Positions 43,467 to 54,393 of a DNA stretch of 64,000 nt are shown here, piece by piece. A model generated the notes under the pieces. That model had not been told where the DNA came from, did not search any database, and saw nothing but the letters and a program-made list of their open reading frames with translations. Each line of letters begins with the position of its first letter. Within the stretch, counting starts at the first letter, position 1. The stretch covers positions 50,966,261 through 51,030,260 of the forward strand of contig CM055102.1 of NCBI GenBank assembly GCA_029204225.1, in the 5' to 3' direction. Both the position numbers and the translations under genes were made by a program. This DNA is from Diphasiastrum complanatum (lineage: Eukaryota > Streptophyta > Lycopodiopsida > Lycopodiales > Lycopodiaceae).

Positions 43467-44900
43467 ATGAAAATATCAGGTCATTGCTACATGGCAACAT
43501 CAAGTGGAGTCATGTTGGAAGCCAATGATAGGCTTACCTCAAGTAACTATTCATTGTGGAAGGTGAGGATGGAATCACTTCTTGAGATGAATGACGTTTT
43601 GGATATTGTTGTAGTTTTGGAGGAGAGACCAGCAACACAACAACATCAAATGAGGTATGATAAGAGGGCCAAAAGGGCTTTACACATGATCAAGATGAAT
43701 ATTACCAATGAGCTTCTCAAGGAGGTTGGTAAGAGTACTTCATCTAAGGATTATTGGAATTAATTGAAGAAGCTTTATGAATCCAAGTCTACTTCTAGAG
43801 TGTTGACTCTAAGAAGGCAAAATTGTTTGCAAAAGAGTGAAGAAAGTCCAAATACTTTTATTTTGAGGATGAAAGCATTGAATGATGAGTTGGCTTGCAT
43901 TGATGAGAGCATTAACGAAGGAGAGCTTGTTCAAGCTATTCTTAATGGATTGTTGGATGCTCATGCTAACATTGTTCATCAAAAAACTTTGCCAAGTTTG
44001 ATGGATCTTCAAGAGATCTTGATCAATGAAGAATATAGTCTTCAAGCAAGAGGTGGATCTACATCGACACTTCAAGAGGAGGCTATGTTGACAAAGGGCA
44101 AAAGCAAAAGTAAGTGGTCTAAAAGGCAAGATCAAGGGGAGGCTTATTCAAATGGCAAAAAGGAGGATAGATCAAAACTCAAGTGCTTCTATTGTGGCAT
44201 CCAAGGAATCTTTGCAAGTGAGTGCTACAAGAAGAAGAGAGATCAAGGAGACAAGCAAGGTAATCTTACTCTTGATGACATTAGAGGAGTGTTGAACTCC
44301 AAAAAGACCCTTTAATAATTCGTGCAAGATGTAGTTTATATTATTCAAAAATTATAACAATAATACTTTTGACTTGCCATAACTTTTTAGTAGTAGCTAA
44401 AAAGTATATCATGTAACATATCATTGGAAAGCCCTTGTCGAGCGCTTTCCAATGCATGAAACTTTGCTAAATTCGGACTTACCACTAAAAAGTTATGCCA
44501 TTTTTAGTCTGGAATCAAAATGTGGACTCAAAAAGTTACGTTACGTAGATTTCAAATTTGAGTGATTTGATTGGTCCATGTGTAAGAAAAATTGAGAAAA
44601 AATATAAAAAAAATCTTTACAAAGGGTCTTTTTTGGATTTAGAACTCCTCTAATGGGATGGTTTGGATGGTCAAGATGCAAATGATTATGCTTTTGTGAT
44701 GTCTTCATGTATGCTTGCTAATGATGGATATCTAAATCCATGTTGGATTGATATTGGAGCAAGTTCACACATGACTTTTCACAAAGAGTACTTCACTTCT
44801 TTGTTGACAAGAGGGTGATCTACACGGCCAATGATGGTGAGTGTGCAATCAAAGGGATTGGCACAATTGTTGCCCTTTATGTTGCATAATAGGCGAAGAT
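43467..44900 (+). pseudogene. Copia-F gag and protease, interrupted by a MITE
   Basis: Frames 43467-43763 and 43764-44315 are one gag separated by a single in-frame stop (DYWN-stop-LKKLYESK). Blocks: LEANDRLTSSNYSLWKVRME, KRAKRALHMIKMNITNELLK, TLRRQNCLQKSEESPNTFIL, then the zinc knuckle KCFYCGIQGIFASECYKKKR (its histidine is replaced by phenylalanine). After the MITE at 44284-44650 the reading resumes with DGQDANDYAFVMSS and the protease box CWIDIGASSHMTFHKEYFTS (D-I-G-A for D-S-G-A). It stops being recognisable near 44900; no integrase or RT. Confidence 0.87.
44284..44650. mobile_element. MITE, 367 bp, inside Copia-F
   Basis: Terminal inverted repeats of about 30 bp: GAGGAGTGTTGAACTCC then AAAAAGACCCTTT at the left, and the reverse complement of the right end reads GAGGAGTTCTAAATCC then AAAAAAGACCCTTT. 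TA flanks both ends (44282-44283, 44651-44652), and the symmetry extends to CATTA/TAATG. It interrupts the copia reading between LTLDDI and DGQDAND. It is non-coding, with an inner palindrome (TTGGAAAGC...GCTTTCCAA near 44425-44452). TA target duplication suggests a Tc1/mariner-type MITE; TTA/TAA could also suit PIF/Harbinger. Confidence 0.85.
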
Positions 44901-46736
44901 TTGAAAAGCTGCCCTTTATTGTCGCTCTTTATTCCGGGTTTTGGTATGGTGGAGCTCTCAAAGCCAAAGGTAATAAAATGGTAATTTATGGGCTCTCTTA
45001 TTGGTTTTGTAACTTATGTTGAGACCCCATGATGATTTGTAATGGGCAAGGAAAGCCCCCTCATAAGTGCATTAAAACCATAATAATCCAAGTGCATCTT
45101 GGAGTTAAATCAATACTTCATTCCCTATCAGGGTATCCCACCACCACTACATTGATACTTGTGGTCTTCATGTCATTAAGGGAGAAGAAGAAAACGTAGC
45201 ATACTAAGGGAGATGGTGGTATCGCCCACCTTCACCCTTGAGGCTTGAAATGCTAACAGCCCACCGTTCGTGATCCCTCAAGTTCTTTCAACACGGAGAA
45301 GAACAATTATTGTAGGCTGCTGTATGACTTGTTGACTATAAAATAGTGGTACTATGTGGTAGCGTCTAAAGGTGGGCTGCAAGCCTGGAGATCAGTGCAC
45401 TACCACGGATGATCATGCTCCGAGATCCGTGGCTGCAGTACTTGAGTATTCTATGCTTAATTGCAAAAGAGCTCTGGATTTGGTAGAGAAACTAGACACT
45501 TGGTTAAGCCAACAATAATGTAAAGTCAAGGGGGAGATCGATCAATAATTTAAGAGCCTTAGCTGCAGTTTGGCCAAGTTGCTGTACTGACTGGGTAAAA
45601 AAATGCAGGTGGGTGATGAGTCGATGACTGTAGCACATGGAAGCAACGAGATTCATAACATGCTTCAGATGATCTTCAAAGCTTATAATAAGTTCCAGCA
45701 TCTGAATATAATGTAGCTCAATGGATGTTAATCCATGTGCTTTGGGTTAGTTGAGTTGTAACTGGAGTAAACTGCAATACCATGGCTGAGATCATAAGAG
45801 ATGCCTAGAATATCGTGAGGTAACATGAAGAAAAAACCGATGCATATGCCATTAAGTCTATCACTGCATTCTGCAGTTTCTGAGCATACCCATTTAGAAC
45901 TTAAGGGATTTCAGAGTGGATGGCGGATCACAGGGTTACAGCTACTGCTTGCAAGTGCTGAGAGATTAAATAAAGCATAATTACGCACACGCACGTCACT
46001 TTCGCTGCACTTTTCCTTAGCTGCGCATGTGTTGTATCTTCCACAGATTCTCTTTTTTATTCGTAACATGTCTGCGTGTGTTTGACTACATTGAGATCTC
46101 CTATTTCTTGACTTACGCAAGGAATTGCAATCAGCATCGAAAAGGCTTTGAATTCAATCTCGTGTGTGTGGGCCATGCAGTTCCACTACCTTGCTGGTCT
46201 CCTGGAGCCAATCATCTTAGCTATCCATAAAGAGCAGTGGAGTGCTTGCTATAGCAACATATAATGGTTTTTTGAGGTACAACCTAGCTAAGCGCACTGA
46301 GACTGCAGATTCTCCTTATTATAAATCGATCAGATGGGTTTCCGATGAAGCATAGAGAGGCTTGTGTTTGTTGTGATTCAGCCAAGCTTCATCTGTCAAA
46401 CCCAGAGCCAGGCGATGGATCTAACGCAATCTAGGAAAATCAAAAATCTTTCCCGTAAAGCGCTTTCGCCGACAGTTTTCTGAATTTTCTCATCCGCAAT
46501 TGCAAGATTCTGAGCAAAGTGCCAAGACGGAGGGAGACTTGAGCTCTTTGCTACACAGCATCAAAAAGGCCAAGCTTGCAATAGGATGATAAGCCACAGA
46601 ACTGCCTAATGAATATCGAGAATCATCTGCTGTGTACAGCCTTTTTCAGCTCAGCCAGTTCGAGTCAGATGTTCAACATCTGACAAAAAGGCAAAAGAGT
46701 AGGCCTATGTCGGCACTGCAGTCGGTGGCGCCAATC
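44901..46736. promoter_or_regulatory. Upstream region of the auxin carrier gene
   Basis: No gene is supportable between Copia-F and the AUX1/LAX gene. The GC content rises towards the gene. TATAAAT at 46320-46326 (in TTATTATAAAT) is a plausible TATA box about 410 bp before the ATG chosen at 46737; this would give a long 5' leader. No canonical TGTCTC auxin response element was noticed just upstream. Promoter assignment is inference. Confidence 0.4.
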
Positions 46737-46937
46737 ATGGAAGATGGCATGGCTGTAGGAAAAAGTAGCTCCTTAACAGAAGATAAAAATGCTAGTATGT
46801 ACTTCAACAGGAAGAGTTCGCAAGATACTGGGATGCAGAGAGGGGAAGAGGAGGCCGGGTGGAGGAGCAAAGTCAAAGGTCTCCTCTGGCATGGAGGATC
46901 CACTTTTGATGCATGGCTGAATGCTACCTCAATTCAG

Positions 46938-47023
<86 letters not shown>

Positions 47024-50000
47024 TCTGCCGTTCCCTTTTTACATTTCATGAAATCTAGACTTGTGTGTGCAGGTTGCACAGGTGCTACTGACATTTCCCT
47101 ACTCCTTCGCCCAGCTAGGCCTTGCATCTGGGATAGCATTTCAGCTGTTATACGGACTAATGGGCTGTTGGACATGCTACATGATAACTTGCTTATACGC
47201 AGACTATCGAAACAAAAAGGAGAAGGAGAATGTTAGTTTTGAAAACCACACCATTCAGGTAATAACTCACATGAGTTTTTCATACAATCAAAATTCTGTT
47301 GAAGGTGGCGGAATGCTCCTAACTAGAAAATTTTCCTGAAATTGAGCTCTGGGGGCGGTGCAGTGGTTTGAAGTACTGGGGGGATTATTAGGTCCATGGT
47401 GGAGAACAGTAGGACTGGTCTTCAATGCTGCTCTGCTATTCTGCGCAGTGACGATCCAGTTAATCGCTTGCGGGAGGTGAACAATCATGCTGGATAGAAA
47501 TCTAACTTGTAAATAGATTGAATTGATCTACTTTCTCCTAAATTTTTCATTATTTGTCACAGTATGAGAGCTATGATCAATTTTTTTTACCTAAGATTCT
47601 GAAATGCAGCACTGTTTACTACATCAATGATGCTCTCCCAAAGCGCACATGGACTATAATCTTCGGCGCGTGCTGCCTATCAACAGTTCTCATCCCTACC
47701 GTTCACAACTACAGAGTTCTATCCTTTGTTGGAATCATCATGACGAGCTACACTGCCTGGTATTTGACCATCGCTGCAGCAGCTCATGGCCAGGTGATGA
47801 TGACATACTACAATTAACCATGATTAATATTCTTTGTTATCTCTTAACTTGACCTGATATCAAAGCGAAAATTTCAAAATCGTGACTTGACTATGACCTT
47901 GAGCTTGATAAGCAGCAAATAGCTGCAGGATTATCTGCAGTAAGAATCACTCATCATAATGAAGCGATTAAACTGCCCTACAGATTCCAGATGTGAGGCA
48001 TAGTGGACCAAACAGCATGGTTGAGTATTTCACAGGAGCAACAAACATGCTCTACGCCTTTGGAGGTCATGCAGTCACTGTGTAAGCTCAGAATCTAGCA
48101 CAACCCAACTATGTTTCAAATGTCCATGCATCATACAGCTTGTCACTTGGAGAAAAAACTAATAAGTTCTGATGCTGGTGCTGAAAGTCTGGCGCCTATA
48201 AGAATGAAATAGATACACGAAGATCACGCAAACATTTCAGAATCAGTGATCAGAAACGTGCATATAAGAGGCTAAAGGGATTCTAAAATGGTTGCAGAAG
48301 GCTGATCTTCTGATGGTCTGAAATTGACAGTTAGAATGGAATGGATGCAGGGAAATCATGCATGCAATGTGGAAACCGAAGAAATTCAAGCTCGTATACT
48401 TGTATGCCATATTTTATATTTTCACTTTGACAATCCCATCTGCTACCACCATATACTGGGCTTTTGGAGACGTGCTCCTGCACAATTCTAATGCCTTTGC
48501 AGTGCTTCCCAAAACCAGGTGGAGAGACACTGCTGTAATCCTCATGCTCATGCACCAGGTAAATTTACTCAAACCCAAGGCTGCCAATTTATACATATAC
48601 ACATCTATATTTTTATAAATATCTCTATCTATATGATCTACATGTATGTATTCTTTATATGCATGTATATATGATTTATATGTATATATTTGTGTGTGTG
48701 TGTATACATGGATATATACGTATCCATGTAGATCATATATACATATAACATGTAGATCATAGGTATACATATACACACATTATTAGAACAATTATCTCTA
48801 GTCTTTTTCTTATAAAGTTTTAAGAAGGGTCAATGGATGGCCAACTTTTCATGCTAGATTCTTGCTCTTAGGACCATAAGTCAAGCTTTTCTTGTTCAGA
48901 AGGACCATACACAAGCTAACAATTTGTTCCCTCAATAGTAGCCATTTTCTTTTAATCTAGGCTAAGAAAAAATAGGGAGCACATATTTAGGAGCACATGG
49001 CTTCAAGATTTTAATGATGTGGCAGGCCGGGTTTGAGCTTCTGCCAAGTTTCCCTTACCAACTCAACCTACTATGAATATAAAAGCACCATGACTATAAT
49101 ATATGATTTAGCCTTATAATGGAACATGAAAGTGCTAGACTTTATAAATACCTTGGAGATTGAATTTCTAGATTCATACACTTAAACACTCATCATGACC
49201 ATGACAACATTGTTCATTCTTCTCTGAAGTTTCAAATGAATGAAAATATATATATGTAAGTACTCCAATTGTTGCAATGGAAAGATGTTATTTTCACCTT
49301 CAATAATGCTTTCAAACCATTGAATGGTGAGGCCTTTATTGCACTTGGAGCCCACATTAAAATATAAATAGAAAAAAAAATAAAATGTCATTAAATTTTT
49401 TATTGGGATACTTAATGATAGATTTATTATGCGTTGACTAGTGGTGGGATAATGCATTACATTATACTCTACAAAAGCCGACTAAAATACAATGTTTCTC
49501 ATTGATATATTGGTGATCTATTTTTTTGCACGTTCTCATTATGGAAAATCGATCCCTCTAAGTTGGAATTTGGCAACTTGGCCCATCATTCAAACTTTGG
49601 GCCAAGCTCTCTTCATGGCCTATGCGAAAGTGAGAACTCTTTGAAGTTTGAAGTATATATATTTCAAAATATCACTGTATTGAGTATTTAGGACTAGATA
49701 TGATTCCAAATGCCCATTATAAGAATATAGTGGCAAGTCCTTTTTGAGTTGTGGCAGCGGCAAGACTAGAGGACGAGCAATTATATCCTTATACATAATG
49801 TGTCATGAAAATCCTAGATGAAATCGAATAAAACCATTCTCAAGGTCTTGTTATTGATGAATCCATCCATGAGGGCTAACTAATTTTCAAGATTCCTTCT
49901 ATGATGCCAATGTATATTCAAGATTCCATCAGGGTGAGCAATTTCAAGATTTCATCCATGAGAACTTTCTATATTGAGGGTTAAAATTATAGCCAATCAA

Positions 50001-50417
50001 ATTTTTAGAAGATAATGAAATCCTGTTATTATGAGCTAGTAATGTTGGTCTTCAAACTCATTTAGACCTTGTAATATTTACATAGCGAAACACATCATGT
50101 TCATTGTTATAAATCTTGGCACTTGCAAATAGTTGACTTTAATTTTTAAGACATCTACTTAGTATAGCTTATACAATATGTCAACATTGATGGAGAAAAG
50201 GCGTGTTCTCCATTTTGATTGGGCCACGTGTATTTAGGGCTTTGATAGGTAGACGTGCATTTTTCTTAATCCCATAACATAAATGCAATTTTAACAAGTT
50301 AAAGCTTACTTATATGGATGTTGTTCAAAGTTCTCAATAGATGAGTTAGTGTGACCTTCAAAATGAAAAGCTTGAAAGTCTACGGTTTGCCTTGAAATTT
50401 GGGTTTGGGGAGGGGAG

Positions 50418-50462
<45 letters not shown>

Positions 50463-51080
50463 AGCAATGATAGACAAAATGCGTTTCCGAGCTTTTCATC
50501 GGTCCATGTTTAACCTAAAATGTGTTGAAAGGCATTTGAAAAGCATTTGAAGTGGGTTTGAAATCACACACCTTGATTTTAGAGAGAGAACACATGCTTT
50601 TAGAAACTTCTAGAAAGAGAATTTTTAGAGAGAGAAAGAAGCAAGGTATAAAGATCCCGAAGATGCAATGCAAGTGAGAGAAAGAGAGGGGCGCGCTGAG
50701 AGGAAGAGTTCATTTTGAAAATTTAGGGTTCGGGTTTAGGAATGAAAAATAACAATAATATGACTTGTGTGAGAGAGAGAATGTGGGCAATGATAGACAA
50801 AAAGGCTTTTGTCTATTCTCATTGGTCTACGTTTGCCCTACAACATATTTGAAAGGCATTTGAAGTGCAATGAAAATGGGTTGAAAATGACATGTGCATT
50901 TAGAGATTTTTAGAGACAAAATGTGGCTTTAGGAACTAAGAGAAAATTTTAGAAAGAGAGAAGGTATAAAAGAGAAGAGAGAGAGAGACGTCAATATAGT
51001 GAGAGAGGGAGAGGCACTCATTTTTTTTATGTTTTAGGGTTTTTTAAGGTTTTTTTAGGTTTGACATGAAAAATAGCAAT

Positions 51081-51151
<71 letters not shown>

Positions 51152-52001
51152 CTTAGAGTCATAGACAGAAGGTTTCGGTTACAAGTTACAACAATGCTTG
51201 AGTTGGAAACGCTTTCTATTTTTGTTAAAGAAGGATCAGAACGACTATATTGATTTTCGGTTGTTTTCGTTGACTTGATAATCTGATAGAGTTTCCAAGG
51301 AAAATTTGATATTTGAGTCTTAGTCACTTCATTCTCCAAGTAGCTGCATCTCTTGCTAGAACCCACAAATCTGTATCAATATTTCAAAGCTGAAGCCATA
51401 TATAACTCTTCCATGTGATGCCATTTGCAGCTGATTGAGATCGGCCTACTAGCTCTTCCAATCTACATACTGTGGGAGAAATTACTGGGGATACATCCAG
51501 CTAAATTCTATATCAGAGTAATTGTCAGAGTTCCCGTGGTATTGGTGGTCTGGTTTTTTGCTCTCATGATTCCATTCTTCGGGCCAATCAATTCTGTTGT
51601 GGGAGCTCTGCTGGTGACTTTCAGCGTGTTCATTATACCATGCGCGGCTCACATGGTGTTCTACAGGAGGTCTACGGCTCGTAAGGTACTTTGTATTCTG
51701 TGTCTATCTAATTATGATAATTAGATAGAAGAATAAGCCAGCTTACTTTTATTTTTTAACTGATTTCTTCTCATATAGCTGATTCGAGAATCAATATTTG
51801 TCTATTCAGAATGCGGTGGAGCAGCCTCCATTTTGGTTGCCGAGCTGGGCAGCTACATATGTTGTAAACGTGTGTATAATACTGTGGATCTTAGTTGTAG
51901 GAGTGGGTTTTGGAGGTTGGGCTAGCATCCAAAACATGATCGAGCAGGTGACTACATTCGGATTTTTTGCGAAATGTTTTCAATGTCCTCCCAAACATTA
52001 A
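46737..52001 (+). CDS. AUX1/LAX-type auxin influx carrier, eight exons
   Basis: Plasma-membrane proton/auxin symporter of the amino acid/auxin permease family; it would carry IAA into cells. Exons: 46737-46937, 47073-47258, 47364-47476, 47610-47793, 47984-48081, 48351-48558, 51431-51685, 51810-52001. All introns are GT-AG and the phases join without a stop, giving 478 residues (Arabidopsis AUX1 is about 485). Motifs in order: LLWHGGSTFDAW, VAQVLLTFPYSFAQLG, QWFEVLGGLLGPWW, VYYINDALPKRTWTIIFGAC, TSYTAWYLTIAAAAHGQ, YFTGATNMLYAFGGHAVTV, EIMHAMWKPKKFK, LPKTRWRDTAVILMLMHQ, MIPFFGPINSVVGALL and GFGGWASIQNM, ending FGFFAKCFQCPPKH. The ATG at 46737 suits family length; in-frame ATGs at 46707 and 46632 would add 10 or 35 residues. 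The block after exon 6 (LIEIGLLALPIYILWEK) differs from AUX1 (FITFGFACTPLYFVWEK), which suggests a divergent LAX clade. It appears intact and is the only host gene here. Confidence 0.94.
46941..47026. repeat. (CT)n microsatellite filling intron 1
   Basis: A perfect (CT)35 tract from 46941 to 47010, then GTCTCTCTCT to 47026. Intron 1 is only 135 bp (46938-47072) and the tract starts three bases after the GT donor. Confidence 0.96.
50421..50460. repeat. (AG)20 microsatellite in intron 6
   Basis: Perfect AG tract of 40 bp preceded by a G-rich stretch (GGGGAGGGGAGGGG). Confidence 0.96.
50465..51115. repeat. Tandem duplication in intron 6, unit about 325 bp
   Basis: Copy 1 (about 50465-50787) and copy 2 (about 50788-51115) share CAATGATAGACAAAA, TTGAAAGGCATTTGAA, TTTTAGAAAGAGAG, AAGGTATAAA, TTTAGGGTT and ATGAAAAATA-CAATAA, in the same order and orientation. 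Each ends in a GT or GA simple repeat. Divergence is considerable, so the duplication is old. Confidence 0.75.
51084..51148. repeat. Compound (GT)n(GA)n microsatellite in intron 6
   Basis: About 17 GT units followed by about 15 GA units, about 280 bp before the exon 7 acceptor. Confidence 0.95.
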
Positions 52002-53155
52002 TCTAGTCAAGCTGGATGCTAGCACCAAACTATTTTTGTGTTAAGACTCAAAACACACACAGTAGACACGATTCCTGCCAGAATATGCGGCTCAAAACCT
52101 TTCTAAATATTTAATACTTATCCTTGACTGTATTCATCGAAGGTTTTCTAATAGAACTGGCAATGGACAACAACGATTTCCTGGATAGAGCAGCTGAATT
52201 CTTGTATATGACTATCTCCAATTGGATACCTTTTATTTCTTACAAAATTTAACTAAGGAGTTGCTCTTGAAGTGGCTGTATCTCATGTGGAGAAATGGGG
52301 AGATTCCGGACAAGTTTGCTGTGAATAGCACTCATAAATCATATAAATTAGCTATTTTGGATCTCAATGGAAAGCTTTGCGAAAATACATAATATACTTG
52401 TTAAAACGTTACTTTAAGTTTCTACTAAACAACAAACTTGTTGTACCAGAAATGTCAGAGAGAATTTGAAATAAGTAGAAGATCTACCACTGCTACTTGC
52501 AGCAAAATATTAAAAAACCATAAAAACAGCACATCTTTATGCGTAAAATTCTTCAAGATCTCTGCTCATACTAAGCAGCCGATAATGAAAACAGGCTTCT
52601 CAACTCTCCCAGTGTTCATCCTGTCTCATAGGAGACTCTTGATACACGATAAGCGGGACTCTGTGTGATCTCTTGAAACCAAGAATCACGATCTGATATG
52701 GGCTGGACAGTTTAGTAAGCCACCTTCAAAAAACAAGAGAGAAAAGAAAGGGGAGGGGGGACAAACGTGTTATTGTTGTAATCTAGGCCCATCACTTCCA
52801 AAAAAATTAGATAGCATATTGAGTGAATGAGTGAGTGTGTAGCAAATGTGTTTGGAGGTTACATATGTGTGTTTGGAGGTTACATATGATTTTGTCGATG
52901 TAAACTGATTCTATCAATTTCAATAGGAGCAATGTGCACCCCTTTTCCAAAAGAAAGTGTCACAATTCCATGTTCACATGTGAGTACATTGGAGATGCTA
53001 ACTTTCTCTTAGGGAGCACTAATAGGTGAAGGAATGAAAATGTACACCCCTTTACCCCGTCCTTTAAGCTCCTCCCCTTCCTCCATGCAAAGAGGACAAG
53101 TGGGCCCCATTTGTCCCTTCTAAAGTTTCTCTTCCATGTGGGGACACAAAAGGGT
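52002..53155. other. 3' flank of the auxin carrier gene; no further gene
   Basis: Sequence after the TAA stop at 51999-52001. It should hold the 3' UTR, but no single clear polyadenylation signal stands out. Short duplicated phrase TGTTTGGAGGTTACATATG near 52850-52887. The 76-78 codon frames here have no recognisable domain. Copia-J begins at about 53160. Confidence 0.5.
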
Positions 53156-53159
53156 GCCA

Positions 53160-54393
53160 CATGGCCCATGGACTCCAAATGATGAATGTATAGCAAAAGG
53201 TTTCAAACAAGGTAGATTGTTTAAGCTTGATGCTAATGTTGCTATGGAGAGTATTTATTTCGCAAAGGTGGAGATCTCAAAGGTGGGCTATGGCACAAAA
53301 GTTTGGGCCACCCCAACTTCAAAGCTATGGAAACAATGTGTGCAAAGGAGCTTGCACTCGGCCTCCCCAAGCATTTGTCAAAGTGTGGAAAGATGTGTGA
53401 AGCATGTAGCCTCTCAAAGGCTCATAAACTACCTTTTTCTAGATATACATCAAGATCTAGCACTCCTCTTGAAATCATCCATTCAGATGTTCATAGTTTT
53501 TCACAAGAATCTAATGGTGGTTCCAAGTACTATGTAGTCTTCATTGATGACTATTCTAGATATTGTTGGATTTACCTCTTGTGTAGTAAATCTTTGGTGT
53601 ATGATTCATTTTTAAAGTTCAAAACTTTTGTAGAAAATCAACTTAGTACCAGAATCAAGGTATTAAGAAGTGATAATGGACTGAATATATCTCCAATAAA
53701 TTGATTGAGTTTTGTAGTTCTAATGGCATAAAGAGGGAGTTGTCATGTCCATACATCCCTCAACAAAATGGAGTGAGTGAGAGGAGAAATAGATCTCTTT
53801 GTGAGTGTGCTAAGGCCTTATAAAGGCTAGATGCTTCTCTACCCAAACCATTTTGGGGTGCGGCAATAACATGTGCTAATTTCTTATGCAATAGATTGCC
53901 TAACCAAGCCATTGGAGGAATCACACCATATGAAGCTCTATTTGGAGAGAAGCCCAGTCTCAAGGATCTCAAGTTTTTTGGATCCATTTTCTATGTACAC
54001 CAATCCTTGGATACAAGGAAGAAGGATGATGCAACCTCTAGCAAAGGCATCTTTGTGGGATATGGTGAGGATAGAAAAGGCTATAGAGTCTTCATACCCA
54101 TCACTAGCAAAGTGATAGTGAGTAGGGATGTTATTTTTTATGAAGGACATGTTTTTGAATTGGATGATAATGCTACTAATCATCTTGATGCCAAGGACCA
54201 TGCTAGGATGGAGGAGGAGCTTCAAAGTGATGAAGAACTTGAGGATCCACCTCAAGATGCAAGAACTCCAAGAACTCCAAGAAGATCCACAAGAGCAAGG
54301 GTCGAGCCATTGAGGCTCACCTATGATGGAAAAGGTGATCAAAGGAAGGCTCATCATCTTTCCAATATTCCACTTTTCTTACTTCAATGTTAG
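53160..54393 (+). pseudogene. Copia-J integrase
   Basis: Frames 53136-53537 and 53303-53704, then 53896-54393. ECIAKGFKQGRLFKLDANVA is followed by a one-base slip in the HHCC domain (the H-x-x-x-H region reads out of frame), then GHPNFKAMETMCAKELALGL, CGKMCEACSLSKAHKLPFSR, HSDVHSFSQESNGGSKYYVV, FIDDYSRYCWIYLL and RIKVLRSDNG (catalytic aspartates). PQQNGVSERRNRSLCE near 53760 has the catalytic glutamate. The C-terminal frame has NQAIGGITPYEALFGEKPSL, KFFGSIFYVHQSLDTRKK, GIFVGYGEDRKGYRVF and SRDVIFYEGHVFELDD. A stop and frame changes break it. Confidence 0.9.

Larger units (their letters stand above)
48559..51430 (+). other. Large intron 6 of the auxin carrier gene
   Basis: A 2872-bp intron, while the other six are 105-269 bp. 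It starts GTAAAT and ends TTTGCAG. It contains ATAT/TGTATA-rich sequence near 48590-48780, (AG)n and (GT)n/(GA)n microsatellites, and a tandem duplication at 50465-51115. No retroelement coding or LTR was recognised in it. Confidence 0.85.

Noticed and set aside
45020-46630. A second host gene upstream of the auxin carrier
   Set aside because: Only short frames without domains occur; no exon-like conserved blocks were recognised.
46913-47236. Plus-strand frame overlapping exon 2 and its minus-strand shadow with Arg-Glu repeats
   Set aside because: Both are readings of the intron 1 CT repeat and of exon 2 out of frame; the AUX1/LAX reading with GT-AG introns explains the region.
48414-48776. 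120-codon minus-strand Tyr-rich frame
   Set aside because: It lies in intron 6 and the antisense of exon 6, over TATA/TGTA-rich low-complexity sequence.
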